The translations under genes and the position numbers were made by a program. Below the pieces are notes generated by a model. That model did no database searches and was not told the origin of the DNA. It was given only the letters and a program-made list of their open reading frames with translations. From the NCBI GenBank assembly GCA_027310465.1, contig DAIDAU010000163.1, positions 1-37,122 of the forward strand: a stretch of DNA of 37,122 nt, in the 5' to 3' direction. Below, one piece after another: positions 21,899-31,187 of this stretch. The stretch comes from Rhodocyclaceae bacterium (lineage in GTDB: Bacteria; Pseudomonadota; Gammaproteobacteria; Burkholderiales; Rhodocyclaceae). Within the stretch, counting starts at the first letter, position 1; every line of letters begins with the position of its first letter.

Positions 21899-22621
21899 AT
21901 GACCCTCTTCTTCGCGATCCTGTTCTACTTCGCCGCTGCCGTCTTCGTCGGCGGCCTGGCGTACAAGATTGTCGACTTCGCGCGCACTCCGTCGCCGCTG
22001 AGTATCCCGACCACGCCGGCTCCGACCAGTGCCCCCGGCGTCGCGTTCCGGATGTTCCGCGAGGTCGTGTTCTTCGAGAGCCTGTTCAAGGGCAACCTCT
22101 GGATCTGGGCCATGGGCGCGGCGTTCCACTTCGGCCTGGCGCTCGTGCTGTTCCGCCACCTGCGGTACTTCACGGAGCCGGTGCCGTTCGTCGTGGCCGT
22201 CAGTCAGCCCTTCGGCATCTACGCCGGCTTCATGATGGCCGCGGGGCTGGCCGGCCTGTGGGCGCGCCGCCTGCTGGTCGAGCGCATCCGCTACATCTCG
22301 ACCGTCTCCGATCACCTGATGCTGGTCCTGCTGCTGGTCATCGCCGCCACCGGGCTGGGCATGAAGTTCCTCTTCCACACCGACGTCGTCGGCGTGAAGG
22401 CCTTCTTCCTCGGCCTGATGTCCTTCGACATCCAGCCGCTGCCGGCGCATCCCGGCCTCTATATCCACCTGGGCGCCGTGGCGCTGCTGCTGATCGTGTT
22501 CCCCTACAGCAAGCTGTTGCACGCGCCCGGCATCTTCTTCAGTCCCACCCGCAACATGGCCGACGACCCGCGCGAAACGCGTCATCTCGCGTCCTGGGCG
22601 GCCCAGCTCGAAAAGAACTGA
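21899..22621 (+). CDS. dsrM: DsrM, haem b membrane subunit of DsrMKJOP
   Basis: A 240-aa membrane protein with five to six helices, related to the NarI-type cytochrome b subunit. Histidines suitable for haem b occur in AAFHFGLALV, VSDHLMLVLL and GLYIHLGAVA. In DsrMKJOP it links the cytoplasmic DsrK to the quinone pool. It ends three bases before the dsrK ATG. Confidence 0.94.
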   Translation: MTLFFAILFYFAAAVFVGGLAYKIVDFARTPSPLSIPTTPAPTSAPGVAFRMFREVVFFESLFKGNLWIWAMGAAFHFGLALVLFRHLRYFTEPVPFVVAVSQPFGIYAGFMMAAGLAGLWARRLLVERIRYISTVSDHLMLVLLLVIAATGLGMKFLFHTDVVGVKAFFLGLMSFDIQPLPAHPGLYIHLGAVALLLIVFPYSKLLHAPGIFFSPTRNMADDPRETRHLASWAAQLEKN

Positions 22622-22623
22622 TC

Positions 22624-24165
22624 ATGGCCGGTCCCGAACTCAAAGCCCCCGCCCTGCGCGAATATCCGACCGCTCCGGCGCTGCAGCCGGATGCCATGGC
22701 CGGCCTCAAGTGCTACGTCGCCAACGAGAAGATCCAGGAACCGCTGGGCTTCCCCGGCAAACTCGCCGACAACTGGCAGGACACGCACGACCGCGTCATC
22801 GGCCGCATGGGCGAGCTGCTCAAGAAGTACTGCTCCTTCAAGGTGTTCATGGACGCCTGCGTGCATTGCGGCGCCTGCGCCGACAAGTGCCACTATTTCC
22901 TCGGCAGCGGCGACCCGAAGAACATGCCGGTGGCGCGCCAGGACCTGATGCGCAGCGTCTACCGCCGCTACTTCACGCCCACCGGCAAGATGTTCCCTTC
23001 GCTCGTCGGCGCGCGCGACCTCACCCCCGAGGTGCTCGACGAGTGGTACAGCTACTACTGGCAGTGCTCGGAATGCCGGCGCTGCTCGGTGTTCTGCCCC
23101 TACGGCATCGACACGGCCGAGATCACCATGGTCGGCCGCGAGCTGCTCAACTACGCGGGCTACGGCCAGAAGTACTTGAACGAGATCATCGGTAAGGTGC
23201 ACCGCGTCGGCAACAACCTCGGCCTGCCCGGGCCGGCGCTGCGCGATACGCTCGACGGCCTCGAGGAGGACGTCAAGGAAGACACCGGCGTCGACGTCAA
23301 GTACCCGCTCGACGAGAAGGGCGCGGAGGTGCTGCTGATCACGCCCTCGGCCGACTTCTTCGCCGAGCCGCACATCGACTCCACCATCGGCTACGGCAAG
23401 GTGTTCCATGCCGCCGGCATCTCCTGGACCTTCTCCTCGCTCGCCTCCGAAGCCGGCAACTTCGGCATGTTCATCGGCAACTACGACCAGTTGCGCAAGA
23501 TCGCCCTGCGCATCCGCGAAGCGGCGCTCGACCTCGGCGTCAAGCGCATCGTCGTCGGCGAATGCGGCCATGCCTGGCGTGTCGCCTACGCCTTCTGGAA
23601 CACGCTGACCGGCGTCGGCGCCGGCGGCAAGGATCCCTTCGCCATCGAGCTGCAGAAGCAGCTCGACCCGCGCTTCAAGCAGCCCTCGCACATCTGCGAG
23701 GTGACGTGGGACCTGATCCAGCAGGGCCGCCTGAAGTTCGACAAGTCGGCCAACGACCACCGCGTCATCACCTTCCACGATTCGTGCAACGTCGCGCGCG
23801 CCTCGCGCATGGGCGACTACCCGGGCGGACAGTTCGACATCCCGCGCAACATCGTCAGGGCCGTGGCCAACAAGTTCCACGACATGGCCGAGGACACCAT
23901 CGGCGAGAAGACCTTCTGCTGCGGCGGCGGCGGCGGCGTGCTGACCGACGAGCTGATGGACATCCGCGTCAAGGGCGCCCTGCCGCGCATGGAAGCGCTG
24001 CAGCGCGTGGTCGACGATCACGGCGTCAATTTCATGGCAACGATCTGCGCCATCTGCAAGGCGCAATTCACCAAGGTCCTGCCCTACTACGGTTTCAAGA
24101 GCGGCATGGTCGGCGGCGTCCACCAGCTGGTCAGCACCGCGATCAAGTTAGGCAACGAGCAGTAA
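22624..24165 (+). CDS. dsrK: DsrK, HdrD-like catalytic subunit of DsrMKJOP
   Basis: A 513-aa cytoplasmic iron-sulfur protein. It has two ferredoxin motifs (CVHCGACADKC from residue 79, CSECRRCSVFCP from 148) and a C-terminal CCG-type domain (FHDSCNVARASR, then CCGGGGG and CAICK) for a special 4Fe-4S cluster that reacts with the DsrC thiols, as in heterodisulfide reductase HdrD. ATG 22624 begins MAGPELKAPALREYP. The frame is also open upstream to 22258, but that part lies inside dsrM. Confidence 0.95.
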   Translation: MAGPELKAPALREYPTAPALQPDAMAGLKCYVANEKIQEPLGFPGKLADNWQDTHDRVIGRMGELLKKYCSFKVFMDACVHCGACADKCHYFLGSGDPKNMPVARQDLMRSVYRRYFTPTGKMFPSLVGARDLTPEVLDEWYSYYWQCSECRRCSVFCPYGIDTAEITMVGRELLNYAGYGQKYLNEIIGKVHRVGNNLGLPGPALRDTLDGLEEDVKEDTGVDVKYPLDEKGAEVLLITPSADFFAEPHIDSTIGYGKVFHAAGISWTFSSLASEAGNFGMFIGNYDQLRKIALRIREAALDLGVKRIVVGECGHAWRVAYAFWNTLTGVGAGGKDPFAIELQKQLDPRFKQPSHICEVTWDLIQQGRLKFDKSANDHRVITFHDSCNVARASRMGDYPGGQFDIPRNIVRAVANKFHDMAEDTIGEKTFCCGGGGGVLTDELMDIRVKGALPRMEALQRVVDDHGVNFMATICAICKAQFTKVLPYYGFKSGMVGGVHQLVSTAIKLGNEQ

Positions 24166-24189
24166 GAAACGATTACACCGGAGACAAGA

Positions 24190-26178
24190 ATGTCCACGAT
24201 GACTCAGACCCCGCAGGACACCAAGATCACCTACCGTCGCTACAACGATGGTGACAGCAAGTTCAAGCGTTCGCAGGAAAGGCTGTTCAAGGCCAGCTGG
24301 ACCTACAAGTGCCCGACCTACATCCAGCAGACGCCTCCGTGCCAGGGCAGCTGCCCGGCCGGCGAGGACATCCGCTCCTGGCTCAACATCACGCGCGGCA
24401 TCGAGAAGCCGCCGGTCGGCGCCGACGGCAAGCCGACCATGAGCTGGCAGGAATATGCCTGGCGCCGCCTCACCGACTGCAACCCCTTCCCCGCGATCAT
24501 GGGCCGCGTCTGCCCGGCGCCCTGCCAGACCGGCTGCAACCGCAACGTGGTCGAAGGCTACGTCGGCATCAACTCGGTCGAGCAGTTCCTCGGCAACCAC
24601 GCGATCGAGAAGGGCTTCGCCTTCGAGAAGCCGGCGGTCGAGACCGGCAAGAAGATCGCGGTCATCGGCGGCGGCGTCGCCGGCGTCTCGGTCGCCTACC
24701 AGCTGCGAAAGAAGGGCCACCATATCACCATCTTCGAGGCCTACAAGAAGCTCGGCGGCATGCTGACCTTCGGCCTGCCGGCCTACCGCACGCCGCGCGA
24801 CATCGTCGACGCCGAGATCAAGCGGGTGATCGACATGGGCGGCATCGAAGTGCGCTGCAACACCTTCGTCGGCAAGGACGTGACGATGGAACAGCTACGC
24901 AAGGACTTCGACGCCGTGTTCATCGGCATCGGCGCCCAGGCCGGCAACAAGCTCGACATCCCCGGTGCCGATGCGCCGAACGTCACCGACGGCGTCACCT
25001 TCCTGCGCGCCTTCAACGAGCACAAGATCGACTGCGCCGGCAAGCACATCATCGTCATCGGCGGCGGCGACACGGCGATGGACTGCGCCGCGGTGGCGCG
25101 CCGCCTCGGCGCCGAGTGCGACGCCAGCACCAAGCCGGAGAACCAGACCAAGGTGATCGTCGCGGTGCGCGAGGGCAGCAGCCACATCGCCAAGCCACTG
25201 CTGCGCCAGAGCTCCGAGGTGGTCATCGCCTACCGCCGCCACGTCCAGGAAATGCCGGCGACCAAGCACGAGATCGACGCCTGCCTCGACGAAGGCGTCG
25301 AGTTCCAGCCCTGCGTCGCGCCGGTGTCGGTGATCAAGGATGCGTCCGGCAAGGCCACCGCCCTGCGCGTCATCAAGGTCGACTGGGTCAACAAGAAGAT
25401 GATGCCGCAGGAAGGCACCGAGTACGACATTCCCGCCGACCTGATCGTCTGCGCCGTCGGCCAGCACATCGACTGGCTCGGCATGGACGGCTTCAAGAAC
25501 CCGAAGAACGTCGCCAGCATCGACAAGAACCTGCAGGCCACCGGCCAGCCGGGCTTGTTCGTCGGCGGCGACGCCATCAACCCCAACCTGCTGACCACGG
25601 CCATCGGCCATGCGCGCATCGCCGCCGAAGGCATTGACGACTACGTCATGGGCCGCGAGGTCGAGAAGCGCCCGAAGGTCGACAAGAAGCTGTTCGACCT
25701 GATCGAGAACCTCGAGAAGTTCGGCGCCAAGTTCGAGGAGGTGCCGGAGGGCTACACGCGCGCCAGCTGCGACAACAAGAACCTGGTGCACAACTTCGAC
25801 GACCGCGCCGACCGCGCCGTCATCGAAGCCAAGGACCTGTTCCTCGGCCACTTCGCCAACACGCCGCGCGTCGAGCGCGCCGGGCACGCGATCAACGCCG
25901 ACAACGTGCTGGGCAACATGGAGGAGCGCCTGATCGCCCTGACCGACGCCCAGGCGCAAGCCGAAGCCAAGCGCTGCATGAGCTGCGGCATGTGCTTCGA
26001 GTGCGACAACTGCGTGATCTACTGCCCGCAAGGCGCCGTCAGCCGCGTCGCCAAGAAGGACCAGCGCACCGGCCGCTACGTGCAGACCGACTACACCAAG
26101 TGCATCGGCTGCGACATCTGCATGGACGTCTGCCCGACCGGCTACATCCAGATGGGTCTGGGCGGCGAAGGCAACTGA
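24190..26178 (+). CDS. dsrL: DsrL, iron-sulfur flavoprotein NAD(P)H oxidoreductase
   Basis: A 662-aa protein of the glutamate-synthase small-subunit type. An N-terminal cysteine domain (CQGSCPAGEDIRSW, CPAPCQTGC) is followed by an FAD site (VIGGGVAGVS from about 158), an NAD(P) site (VIGGGDTAMD from about 289) and a C-terminal double ferredoxin (CMSCGMCFEC from 596, CIGCDICMDVCP from 638). In sulfur oxidisers DsrL is the electron acceptor of DsrAB and reduces NAD(P). It sits between dsrK and dsrJ as in Allochromatium. The extra MSTMTQT start residues are not conserved, but ATG 24190 has GGAG upstream. Confidence 0.95.
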   Translation: MSTMTQTPQDTKITYRRYNDGDSKFKRSQERLFKASWTYKCPTYIQQTPPCQGSCPAGEDIRSWLNITRGIEKPPVGADGKPTMSWQEYAWRRLTDCNPFPAIMGRVCPAPCQTGCNRNVVEGYVGINSVEQFLGNHAIEKGFAFEKPAVETGKKIAVIGGGVAGVSVAYQLRKKGHHITIFEAYKKLGGMLTFGLPAYRTPRDIVDAEIKRVIDMGGIEVRCNTFVGKDVTMEQLRKDFDAVFIGIGAQAGNKLDIPGADAPNVTDGVTFLRAFNEHKIDCAGKHIIVIGGGDTAMDCAAVARRLGAECDASTKPENQTKVIVAVREGSSHIAKPLLRQSSEVVIAYRRHVQEMPATKHEIDACLDEGVEFQPCVAPVSVIKDASGKATALRVIKVDWVNKKMMPQEGTEYDIPADLIVCAVGQHIDWLGMDGFKNPKNVASIDKNLQATGQPGLFVGGDAINPNLLTTAIGHARIAAEGIDDYVMGREVEKRPKVDKKLFDLIENLEKFGAKFEEVPEGYTRASCDNKNLVHNFDDRADRAVIEAKDLFLGHFANTPRVERAGHAINADNVLGNMEERLIALTDAQAQAEAKRCMSCGMCFECDNCVIYCPQGAVSRVAKKDQRTGRYVQTDYTKCIGCDICMDVCPTGYIQMGLGGEGN

Positions 26179-26194
26179 CCGCCATCAACGGACG

Positions 26195-26593
26195 ATGACC
26201 ATGTCGCGCGCTCTCAATTTCCTTGCCCTCCTCCTGCTGGCGCTGCCGCTGTTCGGGGCGGCGCACGCCGGCGAGGCGGCGAAGCCGGCCATCATCATCG
26301 CGAACCCGGGCACGCAGTGCATCGCGCCGCCCGAGGAGATGCGCCGCAACCACATGGAAATGCTCAAGCACCAGCGCGACCGCACGCTGCGCCTGGGCGA
26401 GCGCTCTGCCCGCGTCAGCCTCAACGGCTGCATCGAGTGCCATGCCAGCAAGACCAGCGGCGCCGTGACCGGCAGCAACGAGAACTTCTGCCAGGCCTGC
26501 CACGCCTACGCCGCCGTCAAGCTCGACTGCTTCGACTGCCACCAGCCGAAGGCCGGCCACAAGGCCGCCGTCGCGTCCGGAGAACCGCAATGA
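26195..26593 (+). CDS. dsrJ: DsrJ, triheme cytochrome c of DsrMKJOP
   Basis: A 132-aa periplasmic cytochrome with an N-terminal signal or anchor helix (LNFLALLLLALPLFGAAHA). Three haem c motifs are present: CIECH (79-83), CQACH (99-103) and CFDCH (112-116). Cys42 in TQCIAPPEEMRRNHM matches the conserved cysteine that is an unusual haem ligand in characterised DsrJ. Translation may begin at ATG 26195 or 26201. The stop overlaps the dsrO start by ATGA. Confidence 0.94.
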   Translation: MTMSRALNFLALLLLALPLFGAAHAGEAAKPAIIIANPGTQCIAPPEEMRRNHMEMLKHQRDRTLRLGERSARVSLNGCIECHASKTSGAVTGSNENFCQACHAYAAVKLDCFDCHQPKAGHKAAVASGEPQ

Positions 26594-27324
26594 CCGCGCC
26601 CGACAACAAGCGCCGCAACTTCCTCGCCGCTGCCGGCGCCGGCGCCGCCACGCTGGCGATCGCGCCCGGCATCAACCTGATCCGGGTTTCCGCGGCCGAC
26701 GAGCCGCAGACCAAACTCGCCTCCGGCAAGGTGCGCTGGGGCATGCTGGTCGACACCACCAAGTGCGCGACCGGCTGCGACGCTTGCGTCAGCGCCTGCC
26801 ACCAGGAGAACGGCATCGTCGAGGAGGTCGAGGATCCGCGCCAGCGCTCGCAGTGGCTGCGCAAGATCGACCTCGTCGAGCAGGGCACCGGCCGGCAGCA
26901 TTCGCTGCCGATGATGTGCCAGCATTGCGCCGAGCCGCCCTGCGTCGACGTCTGCCCGACCGGCGCGTCGTTCAAGCGCGCCGACGGCATCGTGCTGGTC
27001 GACCGCCACACCTGCATCGGCTGCCGCTACTGCATGATGGCCTGCCCGTACAAGGCGCGCTCCTTCGTGCATGAGCCGCTCACCACGCAGAACCCGGAAG
27101 TGCCGCGCGGCGTCGGCTGCGTCGAGGGCTGCACCTTCTGCGTCCAGCGCATCGATCGCGGCAAGAACCCGGCCTGCGTGGACGCCTGCCCCGAAGCCGC
27201 CCTGGTGTTCGGCGACCTCAACGACGAAAACAGCGCCATCGCCAAGAAGCTGAAGGAAGTCGCCAGCACGCAGGTGCGCGCCGACCTCAAGCTCGACACC
27301 GGCGTGCGCTACCAAGGCATCTGA
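26590..27324 (+). CDS. dsrO: DsrO, periplasmic iron-sulfur subunit of DsrMKJOP
   Basis: A 244-aa protein with a twin-arginine signal (KRRNFLAAAGAGAATLAIAPG) and four 4Fe-4S motifs: CATGCDACVSACHQ, CQHCAEPPCVDVCP, CIGCRYCMMACP and CTFCVQRI...CVDACP. It transfers electrons between DsrJ and the membrane subunit DsrP. The start overlaps dsrJ (ATGA). A dispersed repeat follows the stop before dsrP. Confidence 0.95.
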   Translation: MTAPDNKRRNFLAAAGAGAATLAIAPGINLIRVSAADEPQTKLASGKVRWGMLVDTTKCATGCDACVSACHQENGIVEEVEDPRQRSQWLRKIDLVEQGTGRQHSLPMMCQHCAEPPCVDVCPTGASFKRADGIVLVDRHTCIGCRYCMMACPYKARSFVHEPLTTQNPEVPRGVGCVEGCTFCVQRIDRGKNPACVDACPEAALVFGDLNDENSAIAKKLKEVASTQVRADLKLDTGVRYQGI

Positions 27325-27334
27325 GGAAATAGAC

Positions 27335-27412
27335 ATGGCCCCCCACGCTCACATTCGTTCGCTGCCCCCCACGGAGGGGCGCATGCCCCCTTGGGGCGGC
27401 CCTACGGAGGCA
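27335..27412. repeat. Dispersed GC-rich repeat between dsrO and dsrP
   Basis: The block reads as C-rich CCCCCCACGCTCACATTCG, then CTGCCCCCCACGG, GGGGCGCATGCCCC and TTGGGGCGGCCC, a type of intergenic repeat I recognise from betaproteobacterial genomes. It begins right after GAGGAAATAGACATG, which looks like a normal ribosome site and start. That ATG now opens a 26-codon frame (27335-27415) ending one base before the dsrP ATG. The repeat border, CCTACGGAGG, supplies the Shine-Dalgarno used by dsrP. Confidence 0.6.
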
Positions 27413-27416
27413 TGAT

Positions 27417-28619
27417 ATGGACTACGCAGCCAAGCGCTCCGCGGAAACGAAGTTCTACCTGCTGGCCGCCCTCGGCGGCCTGGTCAGCGCGATCGGCGTC
27501 GGCGCGGCGCTCTACATGGAGCACCACGGCCACGCCGTCACCGGCATGAACAACCAGATCGTCTGGGGCCTGCCGCACGTCTTCGCCATCTTCCTGGTGG
27601 TCGCCGCCTCCGGCGTGCTCAACGTCGCGTCGATCGGCTCGGTGTTCGGCAAGACGGTGTACAAGACGCGCGGCCAGCTCGCCGGCCTGCTCTGCTTCGC
27701 CATGCTGGCCGCCGGCCTGGTCGTCATCCTGCTCGACCTCGGCCGTGCCGACCGCATCATGGTCGCCGCCACCCACGTCAACCTGACTTCGGTGTTCGGC
27801 TGGAACATGATCCTCTACCCGGGCATGTTCGCCATCGCCTTCGTGTACATGTGGACGCTGATGGAAAAGCGCATGTACCCGTACTCGAAGGCCGCCGGCT
27901 TCGCCGCCTTCATCTGGCGCCTGATGCTGACCACCGGCACCGGTTCGATCTTCGGCTTCATCGCCGCGCGCCAGGCCTACCAGTCCGCGGTGGTGGCGCC
28001 GATGTTCATCATCATGTCCTTCGCCTGGGGCATGGCGGTGTTCATGGTGGTGCAGAAGGCCATGTACCTGTGGAACGGCATGGCGCTGCATCCGGCGATC
28101 CGCAACCGCTTCAAGCGGCTGCTGGCGACGTTCGTCGCGGCGGTGTTCTACTTCGTCGCCGTCTATCACCTGACCAACATCTACTACGCCAAGCAGACGG
28201 CCTTCGAGCAGTTCATCCTGCTCGACGGCGGCATCTTCCCGCAGCTGTTCTGGGGCGGCTGGCTGGTGGCCGGCACCCTGCTCCCGCTGGCGCTGATCTT
28301 CCTGCCCGGCCTCAAGGACATGCCCGGCTCGGCGACGCTGGCCTCGCTGCTGATCATCGTCGGCGCCTTCTGCCAGCTCTACGTCTTCATCATCGGCGGC
28401 GAAGCCTTCCCGCTCGAGATCTTCCCCGGCATGACGGCCGGCAGCAGCTTCTTCGACGGCAGGATCGACCACTACTCGCCGAGCCTGCCCGAGCTGCTGC
28501 TCGGCATCGGCGGCATCGGCATCGCCTTCACCATGGTGGTCGTCGGCGTGCACGTGCTGAAGTTCCTGCCCGAAGACGACGTCGCCAAGCTCGAAGCCGC
28601 GGGTGCGCTGGCGGATTGA
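27417..28619 (+). CDS. dsrP: DsrP, NrfD-family membrane subunit of DsrMKJOP
   Basis: A 400-aa membrane protein of the NrfD/PsrC family with about ten helices, the quinone-interacting partner of DsrO. Typical features are an N-terminal helix after KRSAETKFYLLAALGGLVSA and the segment WGLPHVFAIFLVVAASG. ATG 27417 has GGAGG six bases upstream, inside the border of the repeat. The last residues form a short cytoplasmic tail. Confidence 0.94.
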   Translation: MDYAAKRSAETKFYLLAALGGLVSAIGVGAALYMEHHGHAVTGMNNQIVWGLPHVFAIFLVVAASGVLNVASIGSVFGKTVYKTRGQLAGLLCFAMLAAGLVVILLDLGRADRIMVAATHVNLTSVFGWNMILYPGMFAIAFVYMWTLMEKRMYPYSKAAGFAAFIWRLMLTTGTGSIFGFIAARQAYQSAVVAPMFIIMSFAWGMAVFMVVQKAMYLWNGMALHPAIRNRFKRLLATFVAAVFYFVAVYHLTNIYYAKQTAFEQFILLDGGIFPQLFWGGWLVAGTLLPLALIFLPGLKDMPGSATLASLLIIVGAFCQLYVFIIGGEAFPLEIFPGMTAGSSFFDGRIDHYSPSLPELLLGIGGIGIAFTMVVVGVHVLKFLPEDDVAKLEAAGALAD

Positions 28620-28671
28620 GCCGCGCCCGCGGCCCGATCCACGCCCAGCCGGAAAGACCGAGAAGCACGAC

Positions 28672-30066
28672 ATGCATCGCTTCCTGATCTCCGCCTCGCA
28701 CAAGTCCTCGGGCAAGACCACCGTCAGCATCGGCGTCGCCGCGGCGCTGCGCGCGCGCGGCCAGGTGGTGCAGCCGTTCAAGAAGGGGCCCGACTACATC
28801 GATCCACTGTGGCTCGGCACGGCGGCCGGCCGCACCTGCCGCAACCTCGATTTCTATCTCTCGCCGAACGAAGACCTGCGCGCGCAGTTCGCGCGCCACG
28901 GCTGGGACGCCGACGCCTGCCTGGTCGAGGGCAACATGGGGCTCTACGACGGCCTCGACCTGCACGGCACCAACAGCAACGCCGCCCTGGCGAAGCTGCT
29001 CGGCCTGCCGGTGATCCTGGTGCTCGAAGCGCGCGGCCTGACGCGCGGCATCGCGCCGCTGATCCTCGGCTACCAGGCCTTCGACCGCGACCTGACGATC
29101 GCCGGCGTGATCCTCAACAAGCTCGGCGGCAAGCGCCACGAAGCCAAGCTGCGCGCCATCATCGAGCACTACACCGACGTGCCGGTGATCGGCGCGATCC
29201 AGGACGACCCGCGCCTGCAGCTGGTCGAGCGCCATCTCGGCCTGATGCCTGCCAACGAGGCGCAGGCGGCGCAGCGCCGCATCGGCGAGATCGCCGCCGC
29301 GGTCGCCGAGCAGGTCGATCTCGACCGCCTGCTGGCCGTCAGCCGCACCGACCGGGCGCTGCCGCGCCCTGCGCCGCAAGTCATCGCCGGCGGCCCGACG
29401 GTGCGCATCGCCATCGCCCAGGACGCCGCCTTCGGCTTCTACTACGCCGACGACATCGACGCGCTGCGCGCCGCGGGCGCCGAACTGGTGCCCTTCGACG
29501 CCATGCGCGACGCGCGCCTGCCGGCCTGCGACGGCCTGTTCATCGGCGGCGGCTTTCCGGAATCCTTCCTCGAGCAACTGTCCGCCAACGCCAGCCTCAG
29601 GGCCGACATCTTCGCCGCGATCGAGAACGGGCTGCCGGCCTACGCCGAGTGCGGCGGCCTGATGTATCTGGCCCGCTCGATCGAGTGGAACGGCAAGACC
29701 GCGCCCATGGTCGGCGCCATCGCCGGCGACGTCGTGATGCACAAGAAGCCCGTCGGGCGCGGCTACGTCACGCTCAAGCCGACGCCGGACCATCCCTGGC
29801 GCAGCGCCGACGCCGTCGGCGACCTGCGCGCCCACGAGTTCCACTACTCGTCGATCGAAAACCTGCCCGCCGACACGCGCTACGCCTACGGGATGACGCG
29901 CGGCCACGGCGTCGACGGGCAGCGCGACGGCATCGTCTACAAGAACCTGCTGGCCTCCTACAGCCACCTGCGCGCCACGGCGGGCTGCGAATGGCCGGCG
30001 AAGTTCGTGCGCTTCGTGCGCGCACACCTCGAAACCATGCGGGAGGCGCAAAGATGTTCCGGTTGA
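28672..30066 (+). CDS. dsrN: DsrN, siroheme amidase (CobB/cobyrinate a,c-diamide synthase type)
   Basis: A 464-aa glutamine amidotransferase with an N-terminal ATPase domain (P-loop SHKSSGKTT, residues 8-16) and a C-terminal glutaminase domain (nucleophile Cys327 in YAECGGLMYL, His in AHEFHYSS). In dsr operons this homologue amidates siroheme to the siroamide used by DsrAB. It follows dsrP after 52 bp and overlaps dsrR by 13 bp. A cobalamin role is possible in principle, but the operon position supports DsrN. Confidence 0.92.
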   Translation: MHRFLISASHKSSGKTTVSIGVAAALRARGQVVQPFKKGPDYIDPLWLGTAAGRTCRNLDFYLSPNEDLRAQFARHGWDADACLVEGNMGLYDGLDLHGTNSNAALAKLLGLPVILVLEARGLTRGIAPLILGYQAFDRDLTIAGVILNKLGGKRHEAKLRAIIEHYTDVPVIGAIQDDPRLQLVERHLGLMPANEAQAAQRRIGEIAAAVAEQVDLDRLLAVSRTDRALPRPAPQVIAGGPTVRIAIAQDAAFGFYYADDIDALRAAGAELVPFDAMRDARLPACDGLFIGGGFPESFLEQLSANASLRADIFAAIENGLPAYAECGGLMYLARSIEWNGKTAPMVGAIAGDVVMHKKPVGRGYVTLKPTPDHPWRSADAVGDLRAHEFHYSSIENLPADTRYAYGMTRGHGVDGQRDGIVYKNLLASYSHLRATAGCEWPAKFVRFVRAHLETMREAQRCSG

Positions 30067-30401
30067 CCAAGGCCGCCGCCGATCAGATCCTGTCCACGGC
30101 CGAAGTCCAGGGCGACGAGCCGACGCTGCGCATCGCCGCCAAGATCGACGACGACGGCGAGCTCGTTTACGGCATGGGCTTCGACGAGGAACGCGAGCAG
30201 GACCTGGCGCTCGATTGCGAAGGCGTCAAGGTGCTGATTTCGCCGCGCAGCCAGCAACTGCTCTCCGGAACGACGCTGGATTTTGTAGAATTGCGCCCGG
30301 GCGAATTCCAGTTCGTCTTCGACCACCCCAACAGCGCGCCCGGCTGCGCTCCAGCCGGCGGAGGCTGCAGTTCCTGCGGACGCGGAGGCACTTGCAAGTA
30401 A
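30054..30401 (+). CDS. dsrR: DsrR, IscA/HesB-fold protein with cysteine-rich tail
   Basis: A 115-aa A-type scaffold-like protein (MFRLTKAAADQIL...GMGFDEE). DsrR of Allochromatium has this fold but lacks the cluster-binding cysteines and acts post-transcriptionally on dsr expression. Here the C-terminal 20 residues are rich in Gly and Cys (GCAPAGGGCSSCGRGGTCK), which could bind a metal or cluster, although not in the IscA arrangement. ATG 30054 has GGGAGG seven bases upstream. The methyltransferase ATG follows the stop directly (TAAATG). Confidence 0.88.
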   Translation: MFRLTKAAADQILSTAEVQGDEPTLRIAAKIDDDGELVYGMGFDEEREQDLALDCEGVKVLISPRSQQLLSGTTLDFVELRPGEFQFVFDHPNSAPGCAPAGGGCSSCGRGGTCK

Positions 30402-31172
30402 ATGACTAGAGGTCCGGCCAAACCCGGCACGGTGTATCTCGTCGGCGCCGGGCCCGGCGATCCCGACCTGCTGACGCTGCGTGCCGCGCGGCTCATCGCC
30501 AGCGCCGACGCGATCGTCTACGACAATCTCGTCTCCCCGGCCATCCTCGACAAGGCCTCGCCGAGCGCGCAGAAGATCTACGCCGGCAAGCGCCGCGGCG
30601 ACCACGCGCTGCCGCAGGAAGAGCTCAACCTGCTGCTGGTCGAGCTCGCCAAGTCGGGCAAGTCGGTGCTGCGCCTCAAGGGCGGCGATCCCTACACCTT
30701 CGGCCGCGGCGGCGAAGAGGTCGAGACGCTGGCCGATCACGGCGTTCCGTTCGAGGTCGTGCCCGGCGTCACCGCCGCCGCCGGCGTCGCCTCCTATGCC
30801 GGCATCCCGCTGACGCACCGCAACTATTCGCAGGCCTGCGTGTTCGTCACCGGGCACCTGAAGGACGGCAGCATGGATCTCGACTGGGGCGGCCTCGCGC
30901 GCCGCCGCCAGACCGTGGTGATCTACATGGGCCTGCACGGCCTGCCGACGCTGTGCGCCAAGCTCGTCGAATACGGCCTGCCGCCGGACTGGCCGGCCGC
31001 GATCGTGCAGCAGGGCACCACGCCGCAGCAGCGCACCGTCACCGGCACGCTGACGACGCTGCCCGAACTGGCCGTCGCCGCGGGCCTGCATGCCCCGACG
31101 CTAATCATCGTCGGCGAAGTCGTGCGGCTGCACGACAAGCTGGCGTGGTTCGAGGACGTGCAGACGGCGTAA
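30402..31172 (+). CDS. cobA: Uroporphyrinogen-III C-methyltransferase
   Basis: A 256-aa SUMT (CobA/CysG-A type). It methylates uroporphyrinogen III to precorrin-2, the first step to siroheme. Motifs are [31 protein letters not shown] and [10 protein letters not shown]. It lacks the CysG dehydrogenase/ferrochelatase domain. As the last gene of the dsr operon it feeds siroheme to DsrN and DsrAB. A role in cobalamin is not excluded. Confidence 0.93.
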   Translation: MTRGPAKPGTVYLVGAGPGDPDLLTLRAARLIASADAIVYDNLVSPAILDKASPSAQKIYAGKRRGDHALPQEELNLLLVELAKSGKSVLRLKGGDPYTFGRGGEEVETLADHGVPFEVVPGVTAAAGVASYAGIPLTHRNYSQACVFVTGHLKDGSMDLDWGGLARRRQTVVIYMGLHGLPTLCAKLVEYGLPPDWPAAIVQQGTTPQQRTVTGTLTTLPELAVAAGLHAPTLIIVGEVVRLHDKLAWFEDVQTA

Positions 31173-31187
31173 GCGCCGCCGCCCCGG

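Noticed and set aside
22258-22623. Upstream extension of DsrK
   Set aside because: It is inside dsrM in another frame; the DsrK family start is at ATG 22624.
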